A program made the translations under genes and the position numbers. Under the pieces are notes generated by a model. It saw only the letters and a list, made by a program, of their open reading frames with translations. It ran no database searches and was not told where the DNA came from. A DNA stretch of 64,000 nt from Hyphomonas sp. BRH_c22 (GTDB taxonomy: Bacteria > Pseudomonadota > Alphaproteobacteria > Caulobacterales > Hyphomonadaceae): the NCBI RefSeq assembly GCF_000961795.1, contig NZ_LADU01000054.1:1-64000 (forward strand). Direction: 5' to 3'. Below are positions 1-7,963 of the stretch, in pieces. Within the stretch, counting starts at the first letter, position 1. Each line of letters opens with the position of its first letter.

Positions 1-447
1 GGCCATCCGCAGCAGAATGGCCGGCATGAGCGCATGCACCTGACCCTGAAGCAGGAAACCACCCGGCCGGCCTGCGAAAATCACCTGCAACAGCAGGTGC
101 GGTTCGATGACTTCGTCAGGGAATATAACACAGAACGTCCGCATGAAGGCCTCGCCATGGCGACCCCTGCAGAGATCTACACGCCGTCATCGCGCATCTA
201 TGACGGCCTGCCAGACATCGATTATCCCTTCCATGATCGCGAGGTCCTGATAACCGCCTGCGGCCGGATCTGCATGCATCGGAAAAAAATCAACATCTCC
301 ACCGTGCTCGCGGGTCAGCGTGTCGGCGTAAAGGAGGTCGACGACGGCATATGGCTCGTCTCCTTCATGCACTATGACCTCGGATACGTTGACCTCGAGC
401 AGAGAACCCTGCAGACAATCGACAACCCGTTCGGAGCAAAAGTGTAA
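1..447 (+). CDS. IS transposase, C-terminal part (truncated by window edge)
   Basis: The frame is open from the first base and ends at a TAA, so the N-terminal part lies outside the window. The visible 148 residues begin GHPQQNGRHERMH, followed by FDDFVREYNTERPHEGL. This is the end of a DDE integrase core, where the last catalytic Glu region carries the NGxxER and YNxxRPHexL signatures of IS481/IS3-like transposases. The C-terminal ~70 residues form a small beta-rich tail. Just past the stop are two related 18-base motifs that look like the right end of the element, and a tRNA-Asp 3' end lies about 20 bases further on. I infer an IS copy inserted next to the tRNA. Whether it is intact cannot be seen from here. 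Confidence 0.85.
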   Translation, partial: GHPQQNGRHERMHLTLKQETTRPACENHLQQQVRFDDFVREYNTERPHEGLAMATPAEIYTPSSRIYDGLPDIDYPFHDREVLITACGRICMHRKKINISTVLAGQRVGVKEVDDGIWLVSFMHYDLGYVDLEQRTLQTIDNPFGAKV

Positions 448-485
448 CCCATCTCTCCGGTACATACTGTTACCTATGTGTCCGG
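443..485 (+). repeat. Tandem IS-end motifs (two 18-mers)
   Basis: TGTAACCCATCTCTCCGG (443-460) and TGTTACCTATGTGTCCGG (468-485) are direct, imperfect repeats matching at 14 of 18 positions. The first overlaps the transposase stop codon. Repeated transposase-binding motifs at an IS terminus are the likely explanation. The IS edge would then lie at about 485, but the left end and the target duplication cannot be checked here. Confidence 0.5.
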
Positions 486-503
486 GCCGGACATCGCAAG
501 AAA

Positions 504-580
504 TGGCGCGAGTGACGGGACTTGAACCCGCGACCTCCGGCGTGACAGGCCGGCACTCTAACCGACTGAGCTACACCCGC
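504..580 (-). tRNA. tRNA-Asp (GTC)
   Basis: Read on the minus strand this is a complete 77-base cloverleaf with an encoded CCA. The acceptor GCGGGTG pairs with CACTCGC, with one G-T pair. The D-arm is AGCTCAGTCGGTTAGAGT, the anticodon stem-loop CCGGCCTGTCACGCCGG carries anticodon GTC, and the T-arm is GCGGGTTCAAGTCCCGT. The discriminator base is G, as expected for tRNA-Asp. The 3' end faces the IS remnant, the usual geometry for insertion hot spots. Confidence 0.97.
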
Positions 581-742
581 GTATTTCTCCTGCCGCAACG
601 CGGCGAGCCGTCTCTCTAGTCAAGCGGACTAGGGCGGTCAAGCGACGAACGTCAGGCCAGGCGCGATTATATGCTTTTCAAGCGTCATTCATCGGTCACA
701 TTGTCGAATTACCCGTAGAATAGACGGAATCAGGACCTTCTC

Positions 743-3535
743 ATGAAACGCATATTTCTCATCATCGCCGGTGTCTTGGGGTTGCTCGTGGTCGCGGCAC
801 TGGTCGTGCCCTTCCTGGTGCCCAAGGATGTCTACAAGGCCCAGATCGAGAAGGCGGCGACCGGCGCCCTTCAGCGGGACGTGACACTCACCGGAGACGT
901 GAAGATTTCCGTCTTCCCGCGCATCGCGGCGGGCGTCGGCGGCGTGACCGTGGCCAATCCTGAAGGGTTTGACCGGCCATACATGATCGAGGCCGGGGAG
1001 TTGCGCGGATCGGTCAAATGGCTGCCGCTGCTGTCCGGGCGCGTCGACGTGCAGGAGATTTCGTTCCTTGACGCAAATGTCGACCTGCACAAGCTGGCCG
1101 ATGGCACGTCGAACTGGGAATTTGGCGCCAAAACCGAGCCTGATGCGGATACAGGCGAGTCCGGCGGCGGCTTTGACGCGGGCGTCGCGTCTGCCCGGCT
1201 CAAGAATGCCCGGCTGACCTATCGTGATGATGCCTCCGGCGCATCCTACGAACTCAGCGAGCTGGACATGCAGGCGTCGCTGCAGGCGCTCGACAAACCG
1301 CTTGATCTGGACGCGTCAGGCCTCTTTCAGGGTGAGACTTTCGACGTGGTCCTTCGGCTCGATTCGCCCAGTGCCATGACCGCTGGCACGCCGGCCAATG
1401 CGGAATTCACCCTGAAATCATCGCTCGGCAATGCCAGCTATGAGGGCAGCGTGACGCTGGGTGACGCGGCCTCCCTCTCCGGCGCGTTTACGGCCGGGAC
1501 AGACGCGGTGGGGAAACTGGCCGCATTCTCTGGGACCGAATTGCCGATGGACGTATCCCGGCTCGGCAAGCTGGACGCGAAGGGCACCGTCTCCGGGCCT
1601 CTGGATGCGTTGAAGATTGACATTGAGAGCTTCAGCCAATCGTCCGATCTCGCGAAAACGGACTTCACGGGCAGCGTCCTCCTGTCTGACGCCCCGACGA
1701 TACAGGGCACGCTCGGGCTGGTAGCGTCCGACGTGCATGAACTTGCAAAATTCGGCGGCGTCGAACTTCCCGAAGCGGCGGCCCCGCTTGGCGCGGCCAA
1801 TCTCAAGGCGGCGATATCCGGCGATCTGACTGCGCCGCAAATGGTATTCGAGACGCTGACCCTCAAGGGCGCGCTGATCGACGCCAATTATACCGGCGGC
1901 ATGAAGATCGGCGAGGCGATCAGCCTTGACGGCAAGTTTGCGGCAACCCTTCCGCAAGCCGGTGACCTTGCCACGCAATTGGGTTTGGACCTGCCGGCCA
2001 GTGACGCGCTGGAGCGCGTGGAAATCAAGGGCGCGCTGACCGGCGCACTGGACGCCCTGAAACTCAGCGCGCTCGACGTGAAACACACAGGCGCACTGCT
2101 GAAAGCCACCTATGCCGGTGAGGTCGGGCTGGGCGGCGACGGGCGCGTCACTGGCCGGCTGACAGCCTCAAGCGATGAACTGCGCGCCTTGCTGGAGGCA
2201 GCGGATGTCGAGATGGCGCCGGGCGAAACACTCGCGGCATTCGACGTCAAAAGCGCGGTTGCCGGCAGCTTCAAGAAGCTGTCCCTGACTGACCTGACGC
2301 TGACCCTGGACGGCATAACCGGCACGGGCACAGCAGGCGTGGACCTGTCAGGCGAACGGCCAAAGCTGACGGGCAACCTTGCGATGGGACCGCTCGACCT
2401 GTCGCCATTCCTTGGCGAGGGCGATCAGGCCGGCAAGCCGAAACAGGCGGGTACGGGCTGGAGCACGGAACCGCTCAACCTTGGCGGCCTGAACGCCGTC
2501 GATGCCGACGTCCAGATCACGACGAGCGCGCTGACAATCGGCAAGGTCAAGCTGACCGATGCGGCCATGTCGACCAGGCTGGACAAGGGCGTGCTGGCGG
2601 CCGACCTGTCACGGTTCAAGGCCTTTGGAGGCGACTGGAACGGGAAGCTGGGCGTCAATGCGCAGGGCGCGAGGCCTGCCCTGGATTTCACGATGAATGG
2701 CAGCGGCGTTGGCATGTCGAGCCTGCTGGGCACGCTCGCCGGCTTCGACAAACTCACCGGCACAGGTGGCTTTACCGTGACAGGCGCTGCGTCCGGCAAC
2801 TCGATGAATGACATCATGAACGCACTGGACGGCAAGGTGACGACAAACCTGACCGATGGCGCGCTGAAGGGACTGAACGTGGCACAACTGGTCCGCAGCG
2901 CGTCGTCGCTCCAGCAGGCGCTGGCCTCCGGGAACCTGTCGAACCTGGATTTCTCGCAAGCCCTGTCCCCATCGGCCGAGACGGACTTTTCCAGTTTCGA
3001 CTCGGTTCTCACCATTACCGATGGTGTCGCCAATGTGGACCTGATGAAACTGATCAACCCGGTGCTTGGCATTGACGGTTCGGGCAAGATCAATCTCGGC
3101 GGCCAGGCGCTGGACCTCCGGCTGGCGACCAGCATCGACAAGGCGGGAACAGGGTCGGGCAGCGTCGTTCAGCTGAACGGAATCCCGGTGCCGGTGCGTG
3201 TTTCGGGTTCGTGGAGCAATCTGAAAGTGTCGCCGGATACGTCAGGTATCCAGGCTGCGCTGAAGGCCGAACTGGGCAGCAAGCTGAAGGACCAGCTGTC
3301 GGACAGGATTGGGGGCGATGCCGGGGACATCCTCGGGACTGTGCTGGGAGTTCCCGCCACGCCCGCCACTCCCCCTGCGCCTGACACGGCGGACCCCGCG
3401 ACCGCACAGCCAGAGCCGGAGCCCAAGGCACCCGTCACGCTGGAAGACGCAGCCGAGGAAGCCGCGCGGAATGCGCTCGGCGACCTGTTTGGCAGGAAGA
3501 AGAAGGAAGAACCGGCGCCCGCTGAACCGGAATAG
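743..3535 (+). CDS. AsmA family protein
   Basis: This 930-residue protein has one N-terminal membrane anchor (about residues 4-25, FLIIAGVLGLLVVAALVVPFL). It continues as a long, low-complexity beta-rich body with many repeats of the type G(A/S)LxALKL. AsmA/TamB-like proteins are inner-membrane-anchored periplasmic proteins thought to help move phospholipid to, or assemble, the outer membrane. The AsmA N-terminal domain covers roughly the first 150 residues. The AsmA C-terminal region (about residues 640-830) includes GVGMSSLLGTLAGFDKLTG. The tail is Pro/Ala/Glu-rich and ends in charged residues (RKKKEEP). It appears monocistronic and converges on the next gene. The family is clear, but the exact substrate is unknown. 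Confidence 0.88.
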   Translation: MKRIFLIIAGVLGLLVVAALVVPFLVPKDVYKAQIEKAATGALQRDVTLTGDVKISVFPRIAAGVGGVTVANPEGFDRPYMIEAGELRGSVKWLPLLSGRVDVQEISFLDANVDLHKLADGTSNWEFGAKTEPDADTGESGGGFDAGVASARLKNARLTYRDDASGASYELSELDMQASLQALDKPLDLDASGLFQGETFDVVLRLDSPSAMTAGTPANAEFTLKSSLGNASYEGSVTLGDAASLSGAFTAGTDAVGKLAAFSGTELPMDVSRLGKLDAKGTVSGPLDALKIDIESFSQSSDLAKTDFTGSVLLSDAPTIQGTLGLVASDVHELAKFGGVELPEAAAPLGAANLKAAISGDLTAPQMVFETLTLKGALIDANYTGGMKIGEAISLDGKFAATLPQAGDLATQLGLDLPASDALERVEIKGALTGALDALKLSALDVKHTGALLKATYAGEVGLGGDGRVTGRLTASSDELRALLEAADVEMAPGETLAAFDVKSAVAGSFKKLSLTDLTLTLDGITGTGTAGVDLSGERPKLTGNLAMGPLDLSPFLGEGDQAGKPKQAGTGWSTEPLNLGGLNAVDADVQITTSALTIGKVKLTDAAMSTRLDKGVLAADLSRFKAFGGDWNGKLGVNAQGARPALDFTMNGSGVGMSSLLGTLAGFDKLTGTGGFTVTGAASGNSMNDIMNALDGKVTTNLTDGALKGLNVAQLVRSASSLQQALASGNLSNLDFSQALSPSAETDFSSFDSVLTITDGVANVDLMKLINPVLGIDGSGKINLGGQALDLRLATSIDKAGTGSGSVVQLNGIPVPVRVSGSWSNLKVSPDTSGIQAALKAELGSKLKDQLSDRIGGDAGDILGTVLGVPATPATPPAPDTADPATAQPEPEPKAPVTLEDAAEEAARNALGDLFGRKKKEEPAPAEPE

Positions 3536-3551
3536 TGCCCGGCCTGCAAGC

Positions 3552-4247
3552 CTAATAGGCCTGCGTCAGCGCATACTCGATCTGCTGGCCGCGGGCCTCG
3601 AAGGCGAGTTTCACCCAACGGCCCTGCGCGTCGTACCAGAGGTCCACGTCTATGTCCGAATCCATCAGGTAGCGGCGGGCATCGACCGGCTGTCCGTCAA
3701 CCATAACGGTGTCGCTGCCCTTGTCCTGGACATTGACCTTGATCAATTCGCCATCCTCGGTGGAGAGCAGCTGCGACGCCCCTGTCTGGGCAAAGTTCCA
3801 GTGACTTGAAGGCAGTATGCCGAGGGGTACGGTGCCTGAATATTCGGTCCCCTTGACGCTAAGCGTCTCGCCATCGCGCAAGGCCTGAACGGATCCATCC
3901 TTGCCGCTGTCGTCGACAACGCCCGTCAGGCCAACCAGCAGGCCCTCTTTCCACGTTTCGGTGGCGTCCAGTTCATAGTTGAAAACCGTAATCGGCCCGA
4001 GGCCGGCTTTCAGCCGTACATCCGTGGTGGCGGTCAATGTGCCGTCGGCTGCAACGCCAAACGATACCGAGTGGCTGCCAAAGGGCTTGCCATTGCGGAG
4101 CACATCGAAGCGGATCTCGTCACCGTCCTTGGGCGTCCAGACCGGTGATGAGGACGCAGGGGTGGCGGTGGGGGCAGGGGCGGTATCGGCATGCGCAGGG
4201 GTGGCGAGGAGGGCGAGCGAGAGTGCGGTAAGGGTGTGGCGGATCAT
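3552..4247 (-). CDS. Exported DUF6134/DUF3108-like protein
   Basis: This 231-residue protein has a clean signal peptide (MIRHTLTALSLALLATPAHA). A short Pro/Ala/Thr linker follows, then a beta-rich domain beginning DGDEIRFDVLRNGKPFGSHSV. That opening, with a later LDATETWKEGLLVGL, resembles small periplasmic beta-barrel-like proteins of the DUF6134/DUF3108 type, whose function is unknown. Its start codon overlaps the stop of the cupin gene by four bases (ATGA). The two are therefore probably translationally coupled, with the cupin gene first. Family assignment is from memory of the pattern and is moderate. Confidence 0.72.
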   Translation of the reverse strand: MIRHTLTALSLALLATPAHADTAPAPTATPASSSPVWTPKDGDEIRFDVLRNGKPFGSHSVSFGVAADGTLTATTDVRLKAGLGPITVFNYELDATETWKEGLLVGLTGVVDDSGKDGSVQALRDGETLSVKGTEYSGTVPLGILPSSHWNFAQTGASQLLSTEDGELIKVNVQDKGSDTVMVDGQPVDARRYLMDSDIDVDLWYDAQGRWVKLAFEARGQQIEYALTQAY

Positions 4248-4795
4248 CGGAACAGGTTCCAGAGGGGGTGGCTGGTTTCAGCGACGAAACAGATACAGGT
4301 CTCATCCCCAACGGCGGCTGGCTTGTGGCGTTTGCCCGGTTCACCCAGAACGATATCCCCGCGGGAATAGACGCCATGTCCATCACTGAAACGCCCCTGG
4401 AGCACAACGGTTGCTTCCAGGGCGCCGTGACCGTGAGCGGGCGCAGACTGGCCGGGATCCAGCCGCATGAATTTTGCGCCGCGAGTCCGGGTATTGGCAT
4501 ATGAAACACCCGTGATGCCCCGCTTCCAGTCAATCGCGCCATCCGCCATCGCGAGCAGGTCTTCGGCCGTCTCCCTTAATGGCTCCAGCAGGCGGGGCCG
4601 GGCAGCGCGGGGCCTGACACTTGCCGCCTGCCGCGGATCACGTTCAAGCAGCGCGCCGCCGACGATTGACCATATCTGCACCTGCTCTGCCCCTGAAGGG
4701 CTGAGCATCATGTGCATGTCAGCAGCCAGCGCCAGCGCATCGGCGTGATTGCCGGCGGCATGGTCCATCATGAAGGATGCGTAGGATTCCTGCAT
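4244..4795 (-). CDS. ChrR-like cupin protein with degenerate zinc anti-sigma site
   Basis: ChrR proteins have an N-terminal zinc-binding anti-sigma domain and a C-terminal cupin, and hold an ECF sigma factor inactive. The cupin ligands are present here, numbering from the ATG at 4795: H121, H123, E127 and H157 (HGHGALE ... GKRHKP). The N-terminal fold is recognisable (MDHAAGNHADALALAADMH), but the HxxxCxxC zinc motif reads HMMLSPSG. H28 remains while the two cysteines are S32 and G35. I prefer the ATG at 4795 because it places these residues where the family has them. A GTG at 4852 would add 19 residues, and neither start has a strong ribosome site. No sigma factor gene is adjacent. The gene lies divergent to cysK and overlaps the downstream exported protein. 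Confidence 0.75.
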   Translation of the reverse strand: MQESYASFMMDHAAGNHADALALAADMHMMLSPSGAEQVQIWSIVGGALLERDPRQAASVRPRAARPRLLEPLRETAEDLLAMADGAIDWKRGITGVSYANTRTRGAKFMRLDPGQSAPAHGHGALEATVVLQGRFSDGHGVYSRGDIVLGEPGKRHKPAAVGDETCICFVAETSHPLWNLFR

Positions 4796-4950
4796 ATTCA
4801 AACGGCATTTCCAGTTCGGTGTTCGTGTTGGATCAATCGGTTTACGGGCCACAGGGCCATCTGGATCACTTTAGATGTGGCTGTTGTGCATTGGCGCGCC
4901 GCACCCTAGCTTGGCCTGATCCGCCTCCCCAACTGAACCGGACTGACTGC

Positions 4951-5955
4951 ATGACCATTCACCGCTCCGTAATTGACCTGATCGGAAACACCCCCCTCCT
5001 CCGCCTCAATGCCATTTCCGACGCGACCGGGTGCGAAATCCTCGGCAAATGCGAGTTCCTGAATCCCGGACAGTCGGTCAAGGACCGTCCGGCCCTGGGC
5101 ATTGTGCGCGATGCAGAGGCCGCGGGCCTGCTGAAGCCGGGCGGCACGATTGTCGAAGGCACGGCAGGCAATACGGGGATCGGCCTGGCCCTTGTCGGGG
5201 CCGCGCTTGGCTATCGCGTGGTCATCGTCATGCCGCGCACGCAGAGCCAGGAGAAGAAGGACGCCATCCGCCTGCTGGGCGCAGAACTGATCGAAGTTGA
5301 CGCAGTGCCCTACGCCAACCCGAACAATTACATCAAGTATTCCGGCCGCCTCGCCGAAGATCTCGCCAAATCTGAGCCGAATGGCGCGATCTGGGCCAAC
5401 CAGTTCGACAATACGTCAAACCGCAAGGCGCACTATGATACGACGGGGCAGGAAATCTGGAAGCAGACGGATGGCAAGCTGGACAGTTTCATCTGTGCAG
5501 TCGGATCGGGCGGCACGCTGGGCGGTGTCTCGATGGCCCTCAAGGAAAAGCGCAAATCCATCCAGATCGGACTGGCCGACCCCGGCGGCGCCGCGATGTA
5601 CGAATATTTCACGAGCGGCGAATTGAAATCGGAGGGCACGTCGATCACCGAAGGCATCGGACAGGGGCGCATTACGGCGAACCTTGAGGGTATCGAGGTC
5701 GACCGCGCCTATCGCTGCACCGATACCGAAGCGCTCAATGTGCTGTTCGACCTTGTCCAGAAAGAAGGCCTCTGCCTCGGCGGATCGGCGGGGATCAATG
5801 TCGCCGGCGCGGCCAAGATGGCGCGCGACATGGGGCCGGGCCACACGATCGTGACGATGCTGTGCGATTATGGCAATCGTTACCAGTCGAAACTGTACAA
5901 TCCGGAATTCCTGAGGTCGAAGGACCTTCCGGTGCCGCCGTGGATGGAGAAATAA
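4951..5955 (+). CDS. cysK: Cysteine synthase A (O-acetylserine sulfhydrylase)
   Basis: This 334-residue PLP enzyme (fold type II) makes cysteine from O-acetylserine and sulfide. The PLP lysine is K44 in GQSVKDRP. The substrate-binding loop reads EGTAGNTGIGLA, a variant of the classical EPTSGNTG. The phosphate-binding glycine loop is SGGTLGG. The start at 4951 begins MTIHRSVIDLIGNTPLLRL, the canonical N-terminus, and an upstream in-frame extension is not family-like. It is followed after four bases by a sulfurtransferase and then a cystathionine lyase, an apparent sulfur amino acid operon. cysE, which supplies its substrate, is near the right end of the window (about 62 kb). A specialised beta-synthase role is possible but less likely. 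Confidence 0.9.
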   Translation: MTIHRSVIDLIGNTPLLRLNAISDATGCEILGKCEFLNPGQSVKDRPALGIVRDAEAAGLLKPGGTIVEGTAGNTGIGLALVGAALGYRVVIVMPRTQSQEKKDAIRLLGAELIEVDAVPYANPNNYIKYSGRLAEDLAKSEPNGAIWANQFDNTSNRKAHYDTTGQEIWKQTDGKLDSFICAVGSGGTLGGVSMALKEKRKSIQIGLADPGGAAMYEYFTSGELKSEGTSITEGIGQGRITANLEGIEVDRAYRCTDTEALNVLFDLVQKEGLCLGGSAGINVAGAAKMARDMGPGHTIVTMLCDYGNRYQSKLYNPEFLRSKDLPVPPWMEK

Positions 5956-5959
5956 GCAG

Positions 5960-6802
5960 ATGGAATCGGGTGACCCGCTCGTCAGTGCAGACTGGCTGAT
6001 CAACAATATCGCCGCGCCGGATGTCCGCATCCTTGATGCAACCTATTTTGCAGATTTCACCAATCCGCCTGAAACCGGGCGCGAGGCCTGGGCGCGCGGC
6101 CATATTCCCGGCGCCGTGCATTTTGACATCGACGAGATCGCCGACACGTCATCCGACCTGCCCCACATGCTGCCGGATTCCGTCAAGTTCTCGGCCCGCA
6201 TCCGCAAGCTGGGCGTCGGCGATGGCAACCGGATCATCGTGTATGACCAGAACCGGTTCTTCGCATCGGCCCGCGTCTGGTGGATGCTGCGGGTGATGGG
6301 GCACACGGACGTGCGCGTGCTTGACGGCGGGCTGTACGCCTGGGTCGAAGCGGGCGGCGTCCTGGAAGACCTGCCGCCGGTCGTCAGCGAGCGGCATTTC
6401 ACGCCGCGCGTTCGTACGGACCTGGTCATGGATGCCGCCGGACTGGAAAAGCTGGTCGGATCGGCGCGCATGACCATTGTCGACTCCCGCCCTGATGGAC
6501 GCTATTTCGGGCGCGATCCCGAACCGCGCAAAGGACTGGCGTCAGGGCATATTCCCGGCAGCGTCAACCTGCCAGGCAGTGCTTTGGTCACGGAAGACGG
6601 CCATATGAAACCGGCTGACAAACTGGCGAAACTGTTCAAGGACCCGAAGGCCCCAACCGTGACGACCTGCGGCTCGGGCGTCACGGCGGCGATCGCGGCG
6701 CTGGCGCTCGCACGCCTCGGCAACTGGGACGTGGCGGTCTATGACGGCTCGTGGACGGAATGGGCCTCCGATCCATCCCGCCCGGTTGCGACTGGCGCCT
6801 GA
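5960..6802 (+). CDS. sseA: 3-mercaptopyruvate sulfurtransferase (two rhodanese domains)
   Basis: This 280-residue protein has tandem rhodanese domains, an N-terminal inactive one (about 1-140) and a C-terminal catalytic one (about 155-275). The active-site loop is CGSGVTA with C237, the six-residue CG(S/T)GVT type characteristic of mercaptopyruvate sulfurtransferases rather than thiosulfate-specific rhodaneses. It transfers sulfur from 3-mercaptopyruvate to thiol or cyanide acceptors in the cytoplasm. It starts four bases after cysK and its TGA overlaps the next ATG by one base, so the three genes are probably cotranscribed and coupled. Confidence 0.9.
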   Translation: MESGDPLVSADWLINNIAAPDVRILDATYFADFTNPPETGREAWARGHIPGAVHFDIDEIADTSSDLPHMLPDSVKFSARIRKLGVGDGNRIIVYDQNRFFASARVWWMLRVMGHTDVRVLDGGLYAWVEAGGVLEDLPPVVSERHFTPRVRTDLVMDAAGLEKLVGSARMTIVDSRPDGRYFGRDPEPRKGLASGHIPGSVNLPGSALVTEDGHMKPADKLAKLFKDPKAPTVTTCGSGVTAAIAALALARLGNWDVAVYDGSWTEWASDPSRPVATGA

Positions 6803-7956
6803 TGAAACAGCCCGAAACCCGCCTGATTCACACGCGCAAGGAGCGGCTTGGACGGGTGACGGTGAACCCGCCCGTTGAGCGTGCATCCACCGTGCTGTTT
6901 TCGACTGAAGAGGCGCTCTACGGCCCGAAGCCGACCTATGGCCGTATGGGGCTGACGGTCCACCGCGAACTTGAAGCCGCCATGTGCGAGCTGGAAGGCG
7001 CGACCTATGCGCGGCTGGCTGCCAACGGCCTGCAGGCCTGCACGCTGGCCATTGCGAGCACGGTGCGCGCGGGCGACCATTTGCTGTTTCCCGACTCTGC
7101 CTATGGCCCCACGGCCCGGTTTTGCGAGCGGCGGCTGCCGGCAATGGGCGTGAAGACATCGCGCTATGATCCCCGCATCGGCGCGGGTATCGCGGACCTG
7201 TTTCAGGACAATACGAAAGCCATCTTCCTCGAATCGCCGGGATCTCTCACATTCGAAGTGTGCGACACACCGACGATTGTGGAGGCTGCCAAGGCGCGCG
7301 GCATTCGCACGATTATGGACAATACGTGGGGCGCGGGCCTGCATCACCAGCCGCTGGCCCTGGGCGTTGACCTGTCCGTGCAGGCACTGACGAAATACGT
7401 GTCGGGACATTCCGATGCGTTTGGCGGCGCCGTGATGACCGGCACGCCGGGCATGGCCGGGCGCCTTGAAGCCGTGTCGGAAGACTGGGGCATCTGCCTG
7501 TCGCCGGACGATGCCTTTCTGTGCCTGCGCGGCCTGCGGACCCTGAAGACAAGGCTGAAGGCACATGAAGCGGCGGGGCTGGCGGTGTCGGAATGGCTGG
7601 CGGCGCGGGACGAAGTGGCCAGCGTGCTGAACCCGGCTTTGCCGACCCACCCGGACCATGCGCTGTGGCAGCGCGACTTCAGCGGCTCGAACGGCTTGTT
7701 CGGAGTCATCCTGAATCCCGTGCCCGCAGGCGGCATGGAGCGCTTTTTCGAGGCATTGCACCTGTTTTCCATGGGATTTTCATGGGGAGGCTTTGAGAGC
7801 CTGATCATTCCGTGCGATCAGCAGCTGACGCGCATGAAGGGAAACTGGACCGATACGCGGGCTGGCCCCCTGTTGCGTCTTCATATCGGGCTGGAGGCTG
7901 TGGATGATCTTGTTGCGGACCTTGCGAGCGGGTTTGCGGCCATGACGGGGAAATGA
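6802..7956 (+). CDS. metC: Cystathionine beta-lyase (PLP-dependent)
   Basis: This 384-residue Cys/Met-metabolism PLP enzyme (fold type I) cleaves cystathionine to homocysteine, pyruvate and ammonia. The N-terminus KQPETRLIHTRKERLGRVTVNPP matches the alphaproteobacterial MetC type. The PLP lysine is K198 in ALTKYVSGHSDAFGG, and the aspartate that binds the pyridine nitrogen lies in IMDNTWGAG. The C-terminal SMGFSWGGFESLI is typical of beta-lyases. The ATG overlaps the preceding stop (TGATG), indicating translational coupling to the sulfurtransferase. A gamma-lyase activity cannot be excluded from sequence alone. Confidence 0.88.
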   Translation: MKQPETRLIHTRKERLGRVTVNPPVERASTVLFSTEEALYGPKPTYGRMGLTVHRELEAAMCELEGATYARLAANGLQACTLAIASTVRAGDHLLFPDSAYGPTARFCERRLPAMGVKTSRYDPRIGAGIADLFQDNTKAIFLESPGSLTFEVCDTPTIVEAAKARGIRTIMDNTWGAGLHHQPLALGVDLSVQALTKYVSGHSDAFGGAVMTGTPGMAGRLEAVSEDWGICLSPDDAFLCLRGLRTLKTRLKAHEAAGLAVSEWLAARDEVASVLNPALPTHPDHALWQRDFSGSNGLFGVILNPVPAGGMERFFEALHLFSMGFSWGGFESLIIPCDQQLTRMKGNWTDTRAGPLLRLHIGLEAVDDLVADLASGFAAMTGK

Positions 7957-7963
7957 ACGAAAC

